A stretch of 64,000 nt of DNA from Cercis canadensis (Eukaryota; Streptophyta; Magnoliopsida; Fabales; Fabaceae), in assembly GCA_003255065.1 (NCBI GenBank), contig QAOA01003630.1, forward strand, positions 184,843-248,842, read 5' to 3'. Below the pieces are notes generated by a model. The model had not been told where the DNA came from, made no database searches, and was given only the letters and a program-made list of their open reading frames with translations. The position numbers were made by a program, and so were the translations under genes. Each line of letters begins with the position of its first letter. The first letter of the stretch is position 1. Below are positions 12,640-26,219 of this stretch, piece after piece.

Positions 12640-15361
12640 TCTCTGATAACTACACTTCTCTTCTGTCAAATTTACCTGGACAAAGCTTATGAAATTTAGG
12701 AGCACAAACAAAGCGTTATCTATAGAGCAATCTTCATTGAACCGAAGGTTCTTTGGTGTTTCCTTTTATTTTCCAAAAGAAAGTGAAGTAACTGTACCTA
12801 GACGTGCAAGACCAAGTCCAAGACTACTTTGGTCTTTCTCTCTTGTCTACTGCGAAGCAATTGAGAAAGTCCATAGGGCTTTAACTCGTAATTTCCAATT
12901 ATTTGAAACAAAAATGTGAGATAGGCTACACGATGACTTCGTTTACAGAACATTATGCCTTTATGCCCCACGTCACAACCAAATATTGGAGGGATCCCCA
13001 CGGCATTGGTCCCTGAAAATGGACAAGATATCACCAATCAATTAGGCTACATCCAAAATTGCTTAATGCACACCAATAATACTCACACTAGTTGAGTTAG
13101 CAAAAGTTGAGCGATATAAAGAAAGAAAAAAAAAAAAAAAAAATCAAGTGGATCAATGCAATTTAAATCATGCTAAATTTGTAAGGGTGCATTTAGATAG
13201 AATATTTGTAGAGTGTAATATATTTTTAAATTGTATTTAATTAAAATGTTAATTTTTGATTACTTTGTTTAGATAATTTTAAACATATTTTTAAAATTTT
13301 AGTATATTTTTTTTAATAACTTTTAAAATCTTAATATAATGTATTTCACATTCATTCTAAATAGATTAAATTTCAAATTCATGTTCTAGTCTCTCTCCTT
13401 CTCCCCTCACACCACCCCCCCCCCCCCCCNAACGGGCGATACCTCTCATCTCCCTCTTGTTCACCGTCCTAGCACTCCTCCAACTGCCACCGCCACCCAA
13501 CAGCACCGCCATCATCAACCACTAGCATATTCCTCCTTTCACTAAACACACACAAAAATGGTCAAGCTTCCAGGTCATTCTAAAATGGAATGAAGCATTT
13601 GTCAACTACTAGCAATTCAAGAAGCAAATAAAATGAATCAAGCAAGCAAGAGTTCCCAAACAATAGAATCAAGCTTGCTGCATATTTCAACAATGGCAGC
13701 CAGTTGACTCGGTTAGTTTGTGACGAGTTAACTCATAGATTTTGCTAAGATTAAGTCTGTGACGAGTTGACTCAGTGTATTTTTTTTTGTTTTTGGGCTA
13801 AATTCCTCTTTTATAATAAAATGAATACAAACAAAGTATTTTACAAATTCAAGTATTTAAAATATTGTATTTCAATTATATGTATTTTAAATTTTTGTAA
13901 ATTTTAAAAATATCTCATCCAAAGACAACCTAACTAAAAGCCTTAACTAATATACAAATAACACTAACTAAGTTTTAGGTGATGAGGACGTTACCATGCA
14001 CACTTTTGTAATTGATGCTCTACCTCTACTTTGACGCCATGGCTCAATCAAAACAGCTGGTACACGCTTCTCTTGAGTTGAATTTTCTTAGTGAGACTAG
14101 TATCTTCTTTTATTGAATTTTCTTAGTGAAACAGCTGTTACACTTTTGTCATTAATACTCTTACCGTATATAACTTTTTAAGTCAGTCACGTATCTTAAA
14201 GAATAAAATTCCACATATACAAAGATAATTTAATTAATAAAATTTAGATACTGTGGCTTTATTTAGAAAATTTTATGGCCAAAAAAATATTGCAGGTTTG
14301 AAACTTTCCACACACACAAGCACTCACGCATGCACACGCACCCGAACCCGCATACACACACCCACATTCACGTACGCACAGATATACATATATAGGTTAA
14401 ATCTTAAATGAATAATAAAAGACTTTTCATTCAGATTAGTTATATTATAGCATTAGAAGAAATATGCTCGCAAAACTTAAATCATGACCAGCAATTATTT
14501 TACATTAACTAGAGTTTGCCCATACCATGCATTAAAATCCTGATAAGGGGAAGAAAAGAAAAGAGAGCAAAGAGGGGGAAAAAAAATGAAATACTTTTTT
14601 TTAATGATATTTGAATTTTCAAAATAAAAGTATGTTAGTACACTAATATAGAAGAATGTCAACGGCTAGAATAGCTTATATTGAGAACCAATAATAGCTA
14701 GCTAATGAAGTATTAAAATCCTAAAGCAATTGTTTTTACACGATTTTACAGGGTTTTCAACATGAAGAAGAGCAAGGTAGCATGATGGAGTGGCAAATAC
14801 ATTTTGGCATTAGATTTTGTCGCTAAACACTGATTTAAGGTAAGTTTTCATGGATTTCTCAACTAATTTTTATAAGATGTCTTATGACTCCTCGGCAAGT
14901 CTCTATTGACTTTATAGACCATATATATCTCTCTTGATAAGAGGTTTTAATGTATGCTGTATGCATGACAATTTTCTCGTTAAAACCTTAGTAGTTAAGT
15001 CTTTTTGGACCAGCTGACTTTTAAAACAATGCTTAGTACTTTTAGAAAAACCTTCAAGGAGGGTTCAAACTCTCGATATGGGGTAGGTCAAGTCTTTAGC
15101 CGAATAGCAGTAGTACTTGAACTAAGACTCATCGACAATGTGTGCATGACAATATACACATGCACATATAGAAAGCGATCAAACTTATAGATCACTCACT
15201 TCATTGTGTTTGTCTTAGAAAATGCTTTCAGTATATTACCACTTGATTAAATCACATGTATAGCAAAATTGTGATTTGAATCTAAATCATTTCAAAATAT
15301 CTATTATATAAATTCACTGGGTTGGGTTTCTCAATCTATTTGGGTCATACCGGTTTGTTAA
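12640..15361. other. gene-poor AT-rich intergenic DNA
   Basis: Contains the 5' flank of ankyrin copy B, a poly-C run ending in a single N (about 13411-13430), a candidate hAT-like remnant (listed separately) and a CA-rich tract at about 14309-14396. Open frames such as 15005-15190 are short and unlike any family. Confidence 0.5.
13186..13937. mobile_element. possible non-autonomous hAT-like element, degenerate
   Basis: The left edge reads AGGGTGCATTTAGATAGAAT and the right edge, reverse-complemented, AGGTTGTCTTTGGATGAGAT. This is the imperfect GTGCATTTGG-type terminal inverted repeat common in plant hAT-derived elements. AT-rich arms follow on both sides. The interior holds the poly-C/N join and repeats of GTGACGAGTTGACTC-like words, but no transposase. 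No target duplication was confirmed. Confidence 0.35.
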
Positions 15362-15670
15362 GAGTAAAACTTATTTTTGGTCATTGAAAAATTCTCCCAC
15401 TGCCACTTTAGTCCCTCTTTTTTGTGTGTTAATTTAGTCATTATGTTCCATCTACTAATTTAGTTCTCCGTCTGGGTTTATTAATAAGGTTAAACAGAAA
15501 TTGCTATGTAGCACATTAAGTACTGATGTGATCGTTAGTGACACACACACACAAAAAAAGAACTAAATTAGCAGCGAAAACATAAATTTAAAGACTAAAT
15601 TAGCACAAAAAAATGAGAAACTAAAATGACAGTTGGAGAATTTTTCAAGAACCAAAAAAGAGTTTTACTC
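15362..15670. mobile_element. MITE, 309 bp, long terminal inverted repeats
   Basis: Starts GAGTAAAACTTATTTTTGG and ends with the reverse complement of GAGTAAAACTCTTTTTTGG. The two arms pair over roughly 70 bases (both share TTGAAAAATTCTCC). It has no coding sequence. The same termini and nearly the same length are seen at 34207-34513, so this is a family. Target-site duplication not clear. Confidence 0.75.
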
Positions 15671-15764
15671 AACTTTTTAAACTATAAAATCATTACTTCA
15701 AAATTTCATTGCCTCGTAGAACAAAGCAGGCCATAAACTTGTCTAAGAAAAAAGCTGATGTCAA

Positions 15765-15952
15765 CCACCAAGTGTGGCTCAATTGGTAAATTGAGTTCTA
15801 TATGATGTAAATTCTAAGGTAATGTCATAAATTCAAACTTCGATAGAAGCACTAGTCCCTAAGGCAGGCCAAAGCCTGAGCAAGAATTAGTCTCACATCA
15901 AAGATATGGGAACTATCTCATGAGAAACTAATAAAAAAAAAAAAAAAAAAAA
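15765..15952 (+). mobile_element. tRNA-derived SINE with poly-A tail
   Basis: GTGTGGCTCAATTGGTAAAT resembles a tRNA A box, and about 55 bases later AAATTCAAACTTCGAT resembles a B box. The body ends in a run of A at about 15932-15952, directly at the long N gap. The order (pol III boxes, body, poly-A) is that of a plant SINE. The exact left end is uncertain. Confidence 0.5.
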
Positions 15953-16952
15953 NNNNNNNNNNNNNNNNNNNNNNNNNNNNNNNNNNNNNNNNNNNNNNNN
16001 NNNNNNNNNNNNNNNNNNNNNNNNNNNNNNNNNNNNNNNNNNNNNNNNNNNNNNNNNNNNNNNNNNNNNNNNNNNNNNNNNNNNNNNNNNNNNNNNNNNN
16101 NNNNNNNNNNNNNNNNNNNNNNNNNNNNNNNNNNNNNNNNNNNNNNNNNNNNNNNNNNNNNNNNNNNNNNNNNNNNNNNNNNNNNNNNNNNNNNNNNNNN
16201 NNNNNNNNNNNNNNNNNNNNNNNNNNNNNNNNNNNNNNNNNNNNNNNNNNNNNNNNNNNNNNNNNNNNNNNNNNNNNNNNNNNNNNNNNNNNNNNNNNNN
16301 NNNNNNNNNNNNNNNNNNNNNNNNNNNNNNNNNNNNNNNNNNNNNNNNNNNNNNNNNNNNNNNNNNNNNNNNNNNNNNNNNNNNNNNNNNNNNNNNNNNN
16401 NNNNNNNNNNNNNNNNNNNNNNNNNNNNNNNNNNNNNNNNNNNNNNNNNNNNNNNNNNNNNNNNNNNNNNNNNNNNNNNNNNNNNNNNNNNNNNNNNNNN
16501 NNNNNNNNNNNNNNNNNNNNNNNNNNNNNNNNNNNNNNNNNNNNNNNNNNNNNNNNNNNNNNNNNNNNNNNNNNNNNNNNNNNNNNNNNNNNNNNNNNNN
16601 NNNNNNNNNNNNNNNNNNNNNNNNNNNNNNNNNNNNNNNNNNNNNNNNNNNNNNNNNNNNNNNNNNNNNNNNNNNNNNNNNNNNNNNNNNNNNNNNNNNN
16701 NNNNNNNNNNNNNNNNNNNNNNNNNNNNNNNNNNNNNNNNNNNNNNNNNNNNNNNNNNNNNNNNNNNNNNNNNNNNNNNNNNNNNNNNNNNNNNNNNNNN
16801 NNNNNNNNNNNNNNNNNNNNNNNNNNNNNNNNNNNNNNNNNNNNNNNNNNNNNNNNNNNNNNNNNNNNNNNNNNNNNNNNNNNNNNNNNNNNNNNNNNNN
16901 NNNNNNNNNNNNNNNNNNNNNNNNNNNNNNNNNNNNNNNNNNNNNNNNNNNN
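15953..16952. other. assembly gap, 1000 N
   Basis: A run of exactly 1000 N, probably a placeholder of unknown true length. It follows a poly-A tract, which likely stopped the assembly. Confidence 0.99.
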
Positions 16953-17533
16953 TTATACTTAAAATATATTTACGTTATTTAAATATAAAATTAATTTTTA
17001 TTTAAGATAAAAATAGTAATCAATAAAATAATCAATAAAAAAATTTAACAAATACAACTCTAAATATTCGAACTCCAGACATTTAACTTAAAATATCTTC
17101 TACTAAACCAACATTTTATTAGTATAACAATATTTACCCTTAATCAAAAATTTTGGTGAGATTCATAACATAAATTTAATGTCAATTTGATCTTTATATT
17201 ATATTATATTAATATTGTTGGGTCAATGCTTGGTTCAAAACCATAAAAATCTATTGATAAAATATCTTAAATGAGTCCTATCCTTAGTTTTGATAAAGTC
17301 TAGTCAATTCTTAAGTTTTTTGTAAACAAAAATAATAATTTAATATAATTTAAATTTAAATATAAATCATATTCTCACAAATAGTGAATATTGTATATGC
17401 TGCTTGAAAAAGCTGTAACCCATTAGTGAGAATGCTAGGCCATAAATAGGTTCGGCCCAATCATCAAAACCAAAGTAGCAAAAAATCAATATTAAACAAG
17501 ACAAGAACCACTTAAAGTTCAATCAATTAGATA

Positions 17534-17570
17534 TGATGATGTGGCAGCATACGAAACTGCCACATCATCA
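17534..17570. other. perfect 14-bp hairpin
   Basis: TGATGATGTGGCAG is followed by a 9-base spacer and its exact reverse complement. It is isolated in AT-rich DNA and may be a remnant of a small inverted-repeat element. It is too short for a microRNA precursor. Confidence 0.6.
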
Positions 17571-18600
17571 CTTTTTAAAAATAATTTAAAATAACATTGA
17601 GAGGAATCAAATTTGCATGGCTTTAAAAAGTAACACATTACTTATTACTAGGCTACTAATTAAGGGTATATATGTTAGAAATTACATGTATCTTATTGTG
17701 CTTAATATTTAGTTAACTATTTTAAAAAATAATTATGTTTTAACAATTTAATTTTTCAATTTTCATTAAAAAAAAAAACTTAATTGTTCAATTGACTACT
17801 AAATATGATACGTATTTATATAAAAATATATAAATGTAAAATTTCAATTCGACCACAGTTGAACTACTGAAAAATAAACCACTCCCTTCACCGGTTCAAT
17901 GATCGGTCCAACATTGAGTTAAATCATTCAGCAATCCCATACCAAGCATCAAATTTCGACTATGACTTGATACATACATGGGCCTCCATCACTAGTAATG
18001 GTGAGATGCCAGCCCAGACCAAGGCCAACAAATCCCCCTTGCCGCGGCAATACACCCGCTAAGAATCGAACCTATCACCTTAAATTTGTAAGATGTAGGA
18101 GTTTTCATTGTTTCTCTTTCTCGAAAATGGTGAATTGCCAAGAAAATCCACTTGAATTTTCTGCCTGAGCAAATGCAGTTTGTATTTCAACATGGACATT
18201 CGCTTGAATTCTTTAATCCAATGGCCACTGATCCATGGACAAAATCCTGCAAGAATTCTTACCTAAATAGCATCACTCTTTTATTTATATCTTTTTTATT
18301 TTCCACTAATTAAGCTTCTTGCTAACTAATATTCAAACACAAAACATATATATATATATATATATAGGAGGTTTCTTATATACTTTTGATATTTATGTTG
18401 TATGTTATACTACATAAGAATAATTAATGTCTGAATAACATATGTACGTTAACTGTTTTTAAATTCATTTAAGAAAATAAGATAAATTAATTTTATATAT
18501 AATAAAATAAAAAAAATTATGTATATTTGTCACATCATTGTAATATGGCATACACATGTAATATTATAGAATCTTATATATATATATACCATATTTTGTT

Positions 18601-18800
18601 AATGCTACACTTTATTTAATATTTAAATATGATATAAACTAAATTATTCTTAATTAATATGAAAAGTTTTTAACTTTAACTAAAAAAATTTATATTAAAC
18701 AAGTGTTTTTTAATTAACTAAAAACTTTTTATATTAAATAAGGATAAATTAGTCTATATTATAATTAAACATTAAATAAGATATGATATTAATAAAATTA
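18601..18800. mobile_element. AT-rich inverted-repeat element (MITE-like)
   Basis: The left arm (TTTAATATTTAAATATGATA … AAAGTTTTTAA) pairs imperfectly with the right arm around 18715-18790. Words such as AAATATGATATA-ACTAAATTATT and GAAAAGTTTTTA also occur in the palindrome at 54350-54644, so the two probably belong to one family. No coding sequence. Confidence 0.45.
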
Positions 18801-18916
18801 GGTGTGAAAATAAGGGCTCCGTATTTTTATGTGAAGGCAAAACATATTTTAAAGCATATCAAACTATTGAAAATATATATTAGTATGTAAAAAAAATTCG
18901 GTCTATTGCAGGCTAC

Positions 18917-18991
18917 ATTCAAGATATAATTTATTTTTAAAAAAAAATTTCATNATTCAAGATATAATTTATTTTTTAAAAAAATTTCATC
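18917..18991. repeat. 37-base direct repeat across a single N
   Basis: 18917-18953 is repeated at 18955-18991 with the N at 18954 between them. Probable unmerged contig overlap. Confidence 0.7.
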
Positions 18992-19160
18992 TAATTTGAT
19001 CTCAATAGGATTTGAACCAAGATATTTATAGTAAAGCATCTAATGTTTAATTGTTAGGTACCACTTTGAGAATATTAGTATACAGATACATAATGAGATA
19101 ACTTTTAATTGTAAGTTAAAATTTTCACTCTCTTGAAAGAAAATTTAAATTTTGAGCATA

Positions 19161-19211
19161 TATGTGTGTAGCAAAATTGTTTTCCNTATGTGAGTAGCAA
19201 AATTGTTTTCC
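19161..19211. repeat. 25-base direct repeat across a single N
   Basis: 19161-19185 is repeated at 19187-19211 with one mismatch around the N at 19186. Probable unmerged contig overlap. Confidence 0.7.
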
Positions 19212-21370
19212 CTTGACCAAACATCATATTCAATTATTTAACTCAAAGTCTTATGATCTATTGATATAAGGTTAGCAAGCATCTTAAGGAGCTTAAAGAA
19301 AAAATGTTAAAGAATTAGAATAACCTTATTCATCTTTTCTTCACTACAAAATATGTGTGCTTGATGATTTCACTAGCTCATTTACTATTGAAACTTTGTA
19401 GTTCAAAAGAAGAACATATATGAGAGTTATTTCAGTTATATATCATTATAGAGGGAAGCATACACCAATTCAAACTTGATCAAACATTTCAATACATAAA
19501 TTCCTTAAAATCTAAATATCTCCTCTTAAATCTTTTTCAAATTTTCTGACTATGTATAAGTAAGAAATAATAGTACAAGTTGACATGTGACAATACGTGA
19601 AAAGTTTTTGTTAGAAACATTTTAGGATTGAGAGAAATTCCCTCAACTAAAAGGGAGTGTAAATGTTTTTTTTTTTAACGATATCTTTGAATTAATGTGC
19701 ATCGAGGTTAAATTTTTTTTTTGGGTGATTTTAAGAGTGCATCGTTTATATTGATCTAGTATATTCAAAGAAAAAATTTCTCTATGAACTAATCTTAAAT
19801 TCAAACTTTGACTAATTTTGATAAATTTATTGTATTGTACCATAAAACTAAACTCTTAAAATTAAAGGAGTGTAAATATAATTTTTCTAAATAAGTAACA
19901 AATAAAAAATATTATATTCTAACATAAAAATTACAATCTCATCTAATTGTAAACAAAAAAGAATTTGATAATCATTGCTTCTAATATTTTCAGATAGAAG
20001 TTTTATTTATTTAATGATAAAAATAAAAAATAGTTAATTTAAAATAACAAAAAAAGAAGAGAGGACTTGCAACTTTTTGGCTATTGACTGGCCATTGACT
20101 ATAATTTCCATTTTGTACAAGTAGTAGAATACAAGAATTCACAAAAATCAGATAGGGGGACCATACATCATCCTTCATCAATGGACCGAATTTAGATAGA
20201 CGCGTGGCAGCAGCACCACATAGTCACGAACAAACATTTACTACGAGTGGGTAGTATCCTAAGTTGTTGATCTTTCCCAAACAAAAGTAAGGCCCGTTTT
20301 ACGGGGACACCTTATTAGATTCATCTGTTAATATACTGAGTTATTGACGGTGGAATTGACNTTCAATTGTAGGATAGGTACTAGTTAGAAGGGAAATATT
20401 CTTTTCTGTTGTAATGTTTACATGACAGCAATTCTTTTAAAGACTAGAGAATTGAGTAATATTCTTTCCATATTAAGGTAATTTTATACTTTATCATAGA
20501 TATAAAAGACATAATATGTGTTTGACAGAATCCACCTCTATTTCTATTTGTATGATTAAGATAGTATATTACACACCTCTTTTGTATTTCAAAGCTACAC
20601 ATATCCTTATTTTAAATTTCAGTACAACAACCACCATAGTTGCTATTAGACATGTTAAAGTCACTCACACACACACACACACATATGTAATTGCATCTTA
20701 ACTTTAGGAAGATGGTCCATGAATTCATGTTAGAAGTAGTCTCCACAACCAAGGGGCTTGTGATGGTTTGACATTAATCCCATACACAAACATAACAATG
20801 ATTTCAATCTCTAGTTTTGCTTAGCATGGTCCATGAGCTTAAGTGAGGTAATACAAGTAGGACTAGGAATATTAATATGTTCCATATACAACAACTCCAC
20901 CCCTGCATCCCCACTCTATCTCGTGTACTAATTGCCCAGTGTCTCCCAATTGCAATCATGCAATGCAGGTGGTGATGTTAGAATTGGTTTTATATAGATT
21001 TTTAGCTCTCTCATTTCAGCAGCTAACTTTTGGGGTATGATTCTCAATGGTTTTACCAATTAAGTAATTTGGGCATTTTAAATATTAAAGGCAACATAAA
21101 CACCTTGGCTTGAATTTCACCCACTGAAATTGAAATTTCTCAACATGCTACTGTCTCCACCAAATTTCCCTTAGAATCATATCAAGCTCTACACGCTATA
21201 ATCAAGTCCAAGCAGTGCTTAGCTTGTCTCTTAACAATATTGCCAACATGTCTGTTGGTTTGTACCTATAAAATCTCACCAATGATAATCCGTACAACAC
21301 TTATGTTTTCCCAAAATAAATTGAAGTTTAACTTCTAGGCAATTTATCCTCTTACGATAAGCTAATTCTT

Positions 21371-21574
21371 AGAGTGCATTTGGTATGGGGTAATGAGATA
21401 ATTTACTGCTGACAATTTTCATACATACAAAAAAAAAAATCCTTTGACATGGAAAAAGATCTTTAGGATTAACTTGCAAGAATCTTAGGTTGATTTTAGA
21501 GATTTTTTATATATGTAAAAAAATTCTCACTAAATAAAATTTCTTCCTCATTACCCAATACCAAACGCACCCTT
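21371..21574. mobile_element. hAT-like MITE, about 204 bp
   Basis: The left end AGAGTGCATTTGGTATGGGG and the reverse complement of the right end (AAGGGTGCGTTTGGTATTGG) form a terminal inverted repeat, followed on both sides by a TAATGAG-type word. This is the GTGCGTTTGGTA-type end seen in many plant hAT-derived MITEs. No coding sequence. Confidence 0.75.
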
Positions 21575-23904
21575 AGCTAAATGGGTAGCATTTTCTAACT
21601 GCAATATTGATCAATTGGTAACAATGTCTCCAACTTAACACTACCAATAAGACCTTATAATTAACTATTTAAGTTCTGTCATAGCATCATTAAGACATTC
21701 TTTTATGTGAAAGATTAAGTCTAGTACATATCATGGTATACATAACATAAGATTAAGTGTTAGGCTTAAATATAGTACCTCGGGCAGATAAACTGAAATT
21801 AGGTTAATACTAATCAGGGCCTAGGCCTAGCAGCCATAGGGTTCTTTTAAGCTTCTCCAGTTAGTATCTGATTCTTCTGAATATAGTTGTTCTTCCTCTG
21901 ATTCTGAAAAATTAACATTGGTGATGATCGCCAGAAAGCTAAGCTTGCTCTGCCAAATTTAATGAAAATATCCTGGGTGACAATCAGTATGATGCCTTTT
22001 ATGAGACAACTGGCTAGTTAGTGTTCCTGTTAATTGCATAGATTTTTCTTCTGTCATTTGTATGGCATGAACTTTAGCAGACATGGTCTATGAATGTTGC
22101 AAAATTTTCTTATGTTTGTAAGGCCAGTGGCATATGATTATAACTGACTGACAACTTGGTCAGAGTATTTTTAGATGTTTTAACTATACAGATATAATTT
22201 CTCTTTGAGTGACTGCTTCTGGAGATGAAGTTTTCCCTATTGTCAGGCATACAGCTTTCTGTTTCTGCTATGTGTATAATTTGTGCTGAGCATGCGCCTA
22301 TAACTGTATGGGCGAGCATTCCTTTTTTATTGTGTTTAAGTGCAAGGATTTGTGCAGTAATGATTTTATCATTTTGTAGCATTAAATATCAATTTCTCCA
22401 AGATTATGGTATATGATTCAGAATCTTGGTACCCCATGCCCTTTATGTTATCAATACTTGCTCCAGGAGTTGGTCTAAATAATTACAAGTTAAGCTTTGC
22501 AATTGCTGAAGTTATCTGAGTATTTTTTATTTAGTCGTGTTATTTTGTTATGACTGTGTTTTGGAATTACAAAAATTTATGTTTTCTTTTTTCTGTCTTT
22601 TTCTTTCATTTTTGACTCTTCATGGAAGAGATTGAGAAAGAAATGAAAAAAATATAAACAATCAGAATAATTTACATTCTGATGTTTTCTATTTGCTAAT
22701 GATGTAGACATGGATGTTCGTTCCATATTCCATCCAATTGATCACAGTAGAAGTAGAAATATATGCAACAATATTCAGCACATTTGATGATATTCTTATT
22801 GCATAAAATATACAGAGGTAGCCTGTATGTCTGTTCTGTAACTGCAACTGTAAAGCTTCTTGATAGAACATATCATACCAAATATGTATTGATGGGTAGT
22901 GCTGAATGTAACTGATGTGGTAGTTGTACAAGATCTCACTGACACAAGCTTGATCTTTCTTTGAGTCAAGTTGTTGACAGCTTGTTGTCAGACAACCATC
23001 CCTGATTGTCAAACAGTTTTTCTAGTGCAGCTGTAGTCTGTTGAACACTTTAGGTTATTAGTTTATAATGAAAAGATAAATTTTATAGAGTCAAGCTGTA
23101 TATTTTATGTCATCAGTTTGAGGGAATACCCTAGTTTCATTGCTTTGGCTGGTGGTTCACAGTATTGAGGCTGTGGCTGGCTTAGCTGGAGGCCGATAGG
23201 AACATGTAGATCGTATTGTCCTTTGATAGTGCATGGAGAATTGGATGTCTTTCCTTTGTTTGATTTCCTTGCTTCATAAACCTAATATTCAAAACTTCTA
23301 CTCAGCGTTAGCTAAGAAACCTTGACAAGTTTTAGCTTTTAGATAAATAACAGGTGTACAGTCCTAAGGGAAGTTTAAAATCTGTTTGTTGTGGCCATCG
23401 CTCTTGCCTGTGTGTGTGCAGGCTTCTTGGTTGTACATGCATCTCCTTGTGAGACATGTTTATGTATGTTACTGAAAAGATGAATAATGTGTCCTTAAAT
23501 TATGTAGTTTCTTGATCACTTACCTTCTTCTGCAGTTCTGTGTTTTCCTTACGGAAGAGGTCTATACATTCAGGTCTCATTGTAGAGATTCTGATAATAA
23601 TTGGCTTGGGATTCTGGGATTCCATTTAGTGGATTAGAGTATCTTTGACTTTGGGCATCAGAACTAAGTAGATATCTTCAAATCCACATCTAGACCAAAA
23701 ATGGTTAATACACGAATGGCCCAAGTGTAAATAAATATGCATAAGAATTATCCAAATATTTGCAAATGATGAATAAGCACATNAAAAAAAAAAAAAAAAT
23801 CACACCTCAATAATCAAAAAAAGAAAAACCATAGCCCAAGTGCTCAACTTGAGATTTGTGTTTATCTCATCCAATCCAATATTTGAATCTAGTTCCCAAA
23901 CACT

Positions 23905-24990
23905 TGTTAAAATAAGTTTATATTAGCCTTTTCATAACTTAGGAAATACCTTTTATACATCTAAGGTGACTCATTGAGAATTATTTTAGTTAATAAAGAT
24001 TGAAGTATTTTGTTTATAAGGTTTATGTTTGAATCGCATTGCTAGTAATTTTTTTTTAGTAGACAATTTTTAAATATCACTGTTAGCTTTCACTGAGGCT
24101 TATGACATATTTTGACTTTGAAATATAGTAGCCTATTCTCATTTTAAATTTTTGTTACCAAAAATAAGATGACAATTTATTCAATTCAACCTTATTTAAT
24201 TCCTAAATACTAATTAAACTTAATTCTATATCAATTTTTTTCACAGAATTAGAAAGAACTTATATTTATGGTACAAATTATCCAATCAAAATTTGAATTT
24301 TTTTTACTTGAGATAATTGACCAAATAGTTAAAGTTGTCATTTTGCAGTTGTGAAAGTTCAAATTTAAGATAGAGGGTGAGAGACAATTTTAAGACTAGA
24401 GACGAGTCCACTAAACCAAGGCGATGACTCTCCACATCTAAATTTGAATTTGATTCTCAAATCCATACTCATTAAAATAAGTACTCCATATTAGTCTTTT
24501 CACAAATTAGGAAAAAATGCAGATTTTTAAAAGTGAACTTTACACTTTAAAAAGTAAACTGTACATCTTAACCCTTTCAGAAGATAGGCTTGAGTCTAAG
24601 GACATCCTAACAATTTATGCCATCCAAACCTTGAATTTATTTCCCTTTTACCCTTTGAAATAAGTCTATATTAGTCTTTGAACATATTAGGAAAAACCCT
24701 TTAATATATGTATAGTAACATATTTGAAATTTTGAATATAAAATATTATTGGGTTTGTTTTAATAAAATAAGGCTATATTAGTCTTTTACAAATTAAGAA
24801 AAATCTTTTTATTTTTCTTTATTGGAAAAGAACTCTTATATGTATAGTAACAATTGTGAAGATAAACATATTACTAGATTTGTTTTAATAAAATAAGTCT
24901 ACAACAGCCTTTTCGTAAATTAAGAAAAAGCATATGGTAACAATTTTGAAGATAATATATTATTGGATTTGTCCAAATTAAGTTTTTTTA
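23905..24990. repeat. cluster of diverged repeats (AATAAGTCTATATTAG-type)
   Basis: A motif of about 45 bases (AAAATAAGTCTATATTAG, then CTTTTCACAAATTAGGAAAA) recurs near 23909, 24474, 24657, 24766 and 24891 with many substitutions. The first three copies share about 35 bases of upstream similarity (ATTTGAAT…). The last copies share a different upstream word (ATATTATTGGATTTGTTTTA). Spacing is irregular (roughly 565, 183, 109, 125). Confidence 0.6.
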
Positions 24991-26219
24991 ATATGCATTT
25001 TATTATAAACTATTAGGTGATCAAAAAAATTTGTATTTGAGTGATATTGAAATCGTCTTTAAATTTTGTGAGTTTCACATTCGAACTCAAAATTATACTC
25101 AAAAATACGAAAAAATAAATCATTAAGTGTAATTTAATATTGAGGGATTTAAATAATTTATAAAAAGTCAAGTGAGTGAACTTTCATAAATAAAGTTTTA
25201 TAAAATTGCATCCTCCCACCAAAACTTTTTTTAATTCTTTATTAATCCATAAGGTGTAAAATGACCGTTTTAACCACCTTGAAATTCAATGATTCCTTGC
25301 TACTTGTTAAACCTCCATTTTATTATTTTTATGCCTAACACAAAATCTACTGAAAGAAACTTGAGTGAATTATTTTCTTATATGAATCCGGATGCATTTT
25401 GATATTTTAATTAATTATAATAGTGTTAGTTTAATTTAATATTTACTTCAAAGTCGACCAATATTCAATTATAACAGTAACCTTGTCTCACAAATTTACT
25501 AATTAGTAATTTTCTTTTTGATATGATACTAATCAGTAACTTATAGTTAAGCTGGTTTCTTTATCCTTATAAAATAATTGCTTTAATTCTTATTAAAAAA
25601 TATGTATTCTTTTTTTTTTAAAAAAAAAATAATCGAAGGCAGAGGGGGAGAGCACTATGGCTCTTGTGGAGTGGATGTGGTTGAGCAGGGGAATCGTAGT
25701 TGCAACCCCTGAAGTTGCTAGCAAGGTGACCCCCGCTGGGCTATGAGCCCTTGTTTGATAAAAAGAAAACAACAAAAAGATAATAACAATTCAATCACCG
25801 AGTTTTATTACTCACCAAATTTCTCCTTTTCAAAAAAAAATAAATCTTAAACTAATGATTTGTGAGTTTAGTGACATCTTATTTGATCATAAAAACTAGT
25901 GAATTAATGTCAATGATTTTATTTTTACTGTATACTCTTTTTAAAAGGTTTCAATTTAAATCATATTTATGTATTTAAAAAAAAATCATATTTATAATGT
26001 CTGAGTAATAATGAGATTGTCCTTAAAACTTATAAATTTTGTGTTTAAAATTAAAATCGTAGTTAAAATACAAATAAAAAAGGAAGGTGTCATTGACTTA
26101 GAGATTAGACTAGAGTGATTGATTAAAATTTAAAACACCAATCTTAGTAGAAAGTACAAACATAACAGGGGTAATATGGTAAAGTACTAATGTATCTAAT
26201 ATACCTAACCCGTGTGGTA

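Larger units (their letters stand above)
16953..26210. other. long intergenic region, no gene recognised
   Basis: About 9 kb of AT-rich DNA. It holds a perfect small hairpin (17534-17570), inverted-repeat elements (18601-18800, 21371-21574), a diverged repeat cluster (23905-24990), microsatellites ((TA)n at about 18346-18366, (CA)n at about 20664-20682) and single-N joins at 18954, 19186, 20361 and 23783. The part at 21800-23700 is less AT-rich and could hold a non-coding transcript or a decayed gene, but no frame, domain or splice chain could be supported. Confidence 0.5.

Noticed and set aside
17950..18080. Possible tRNA-like or SINE segment (AAGAATCGAACCTATCACC)
   Set aside because: One B-box-like word on the minus strand, but no matching A box or poly-A tail at a proper distance.
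22110..23012. Minus-strand frames of 90 and 107 codons
   Set aside because: No family, promoter or splice context; one could belong to a decayed gene, but nothing supports it.
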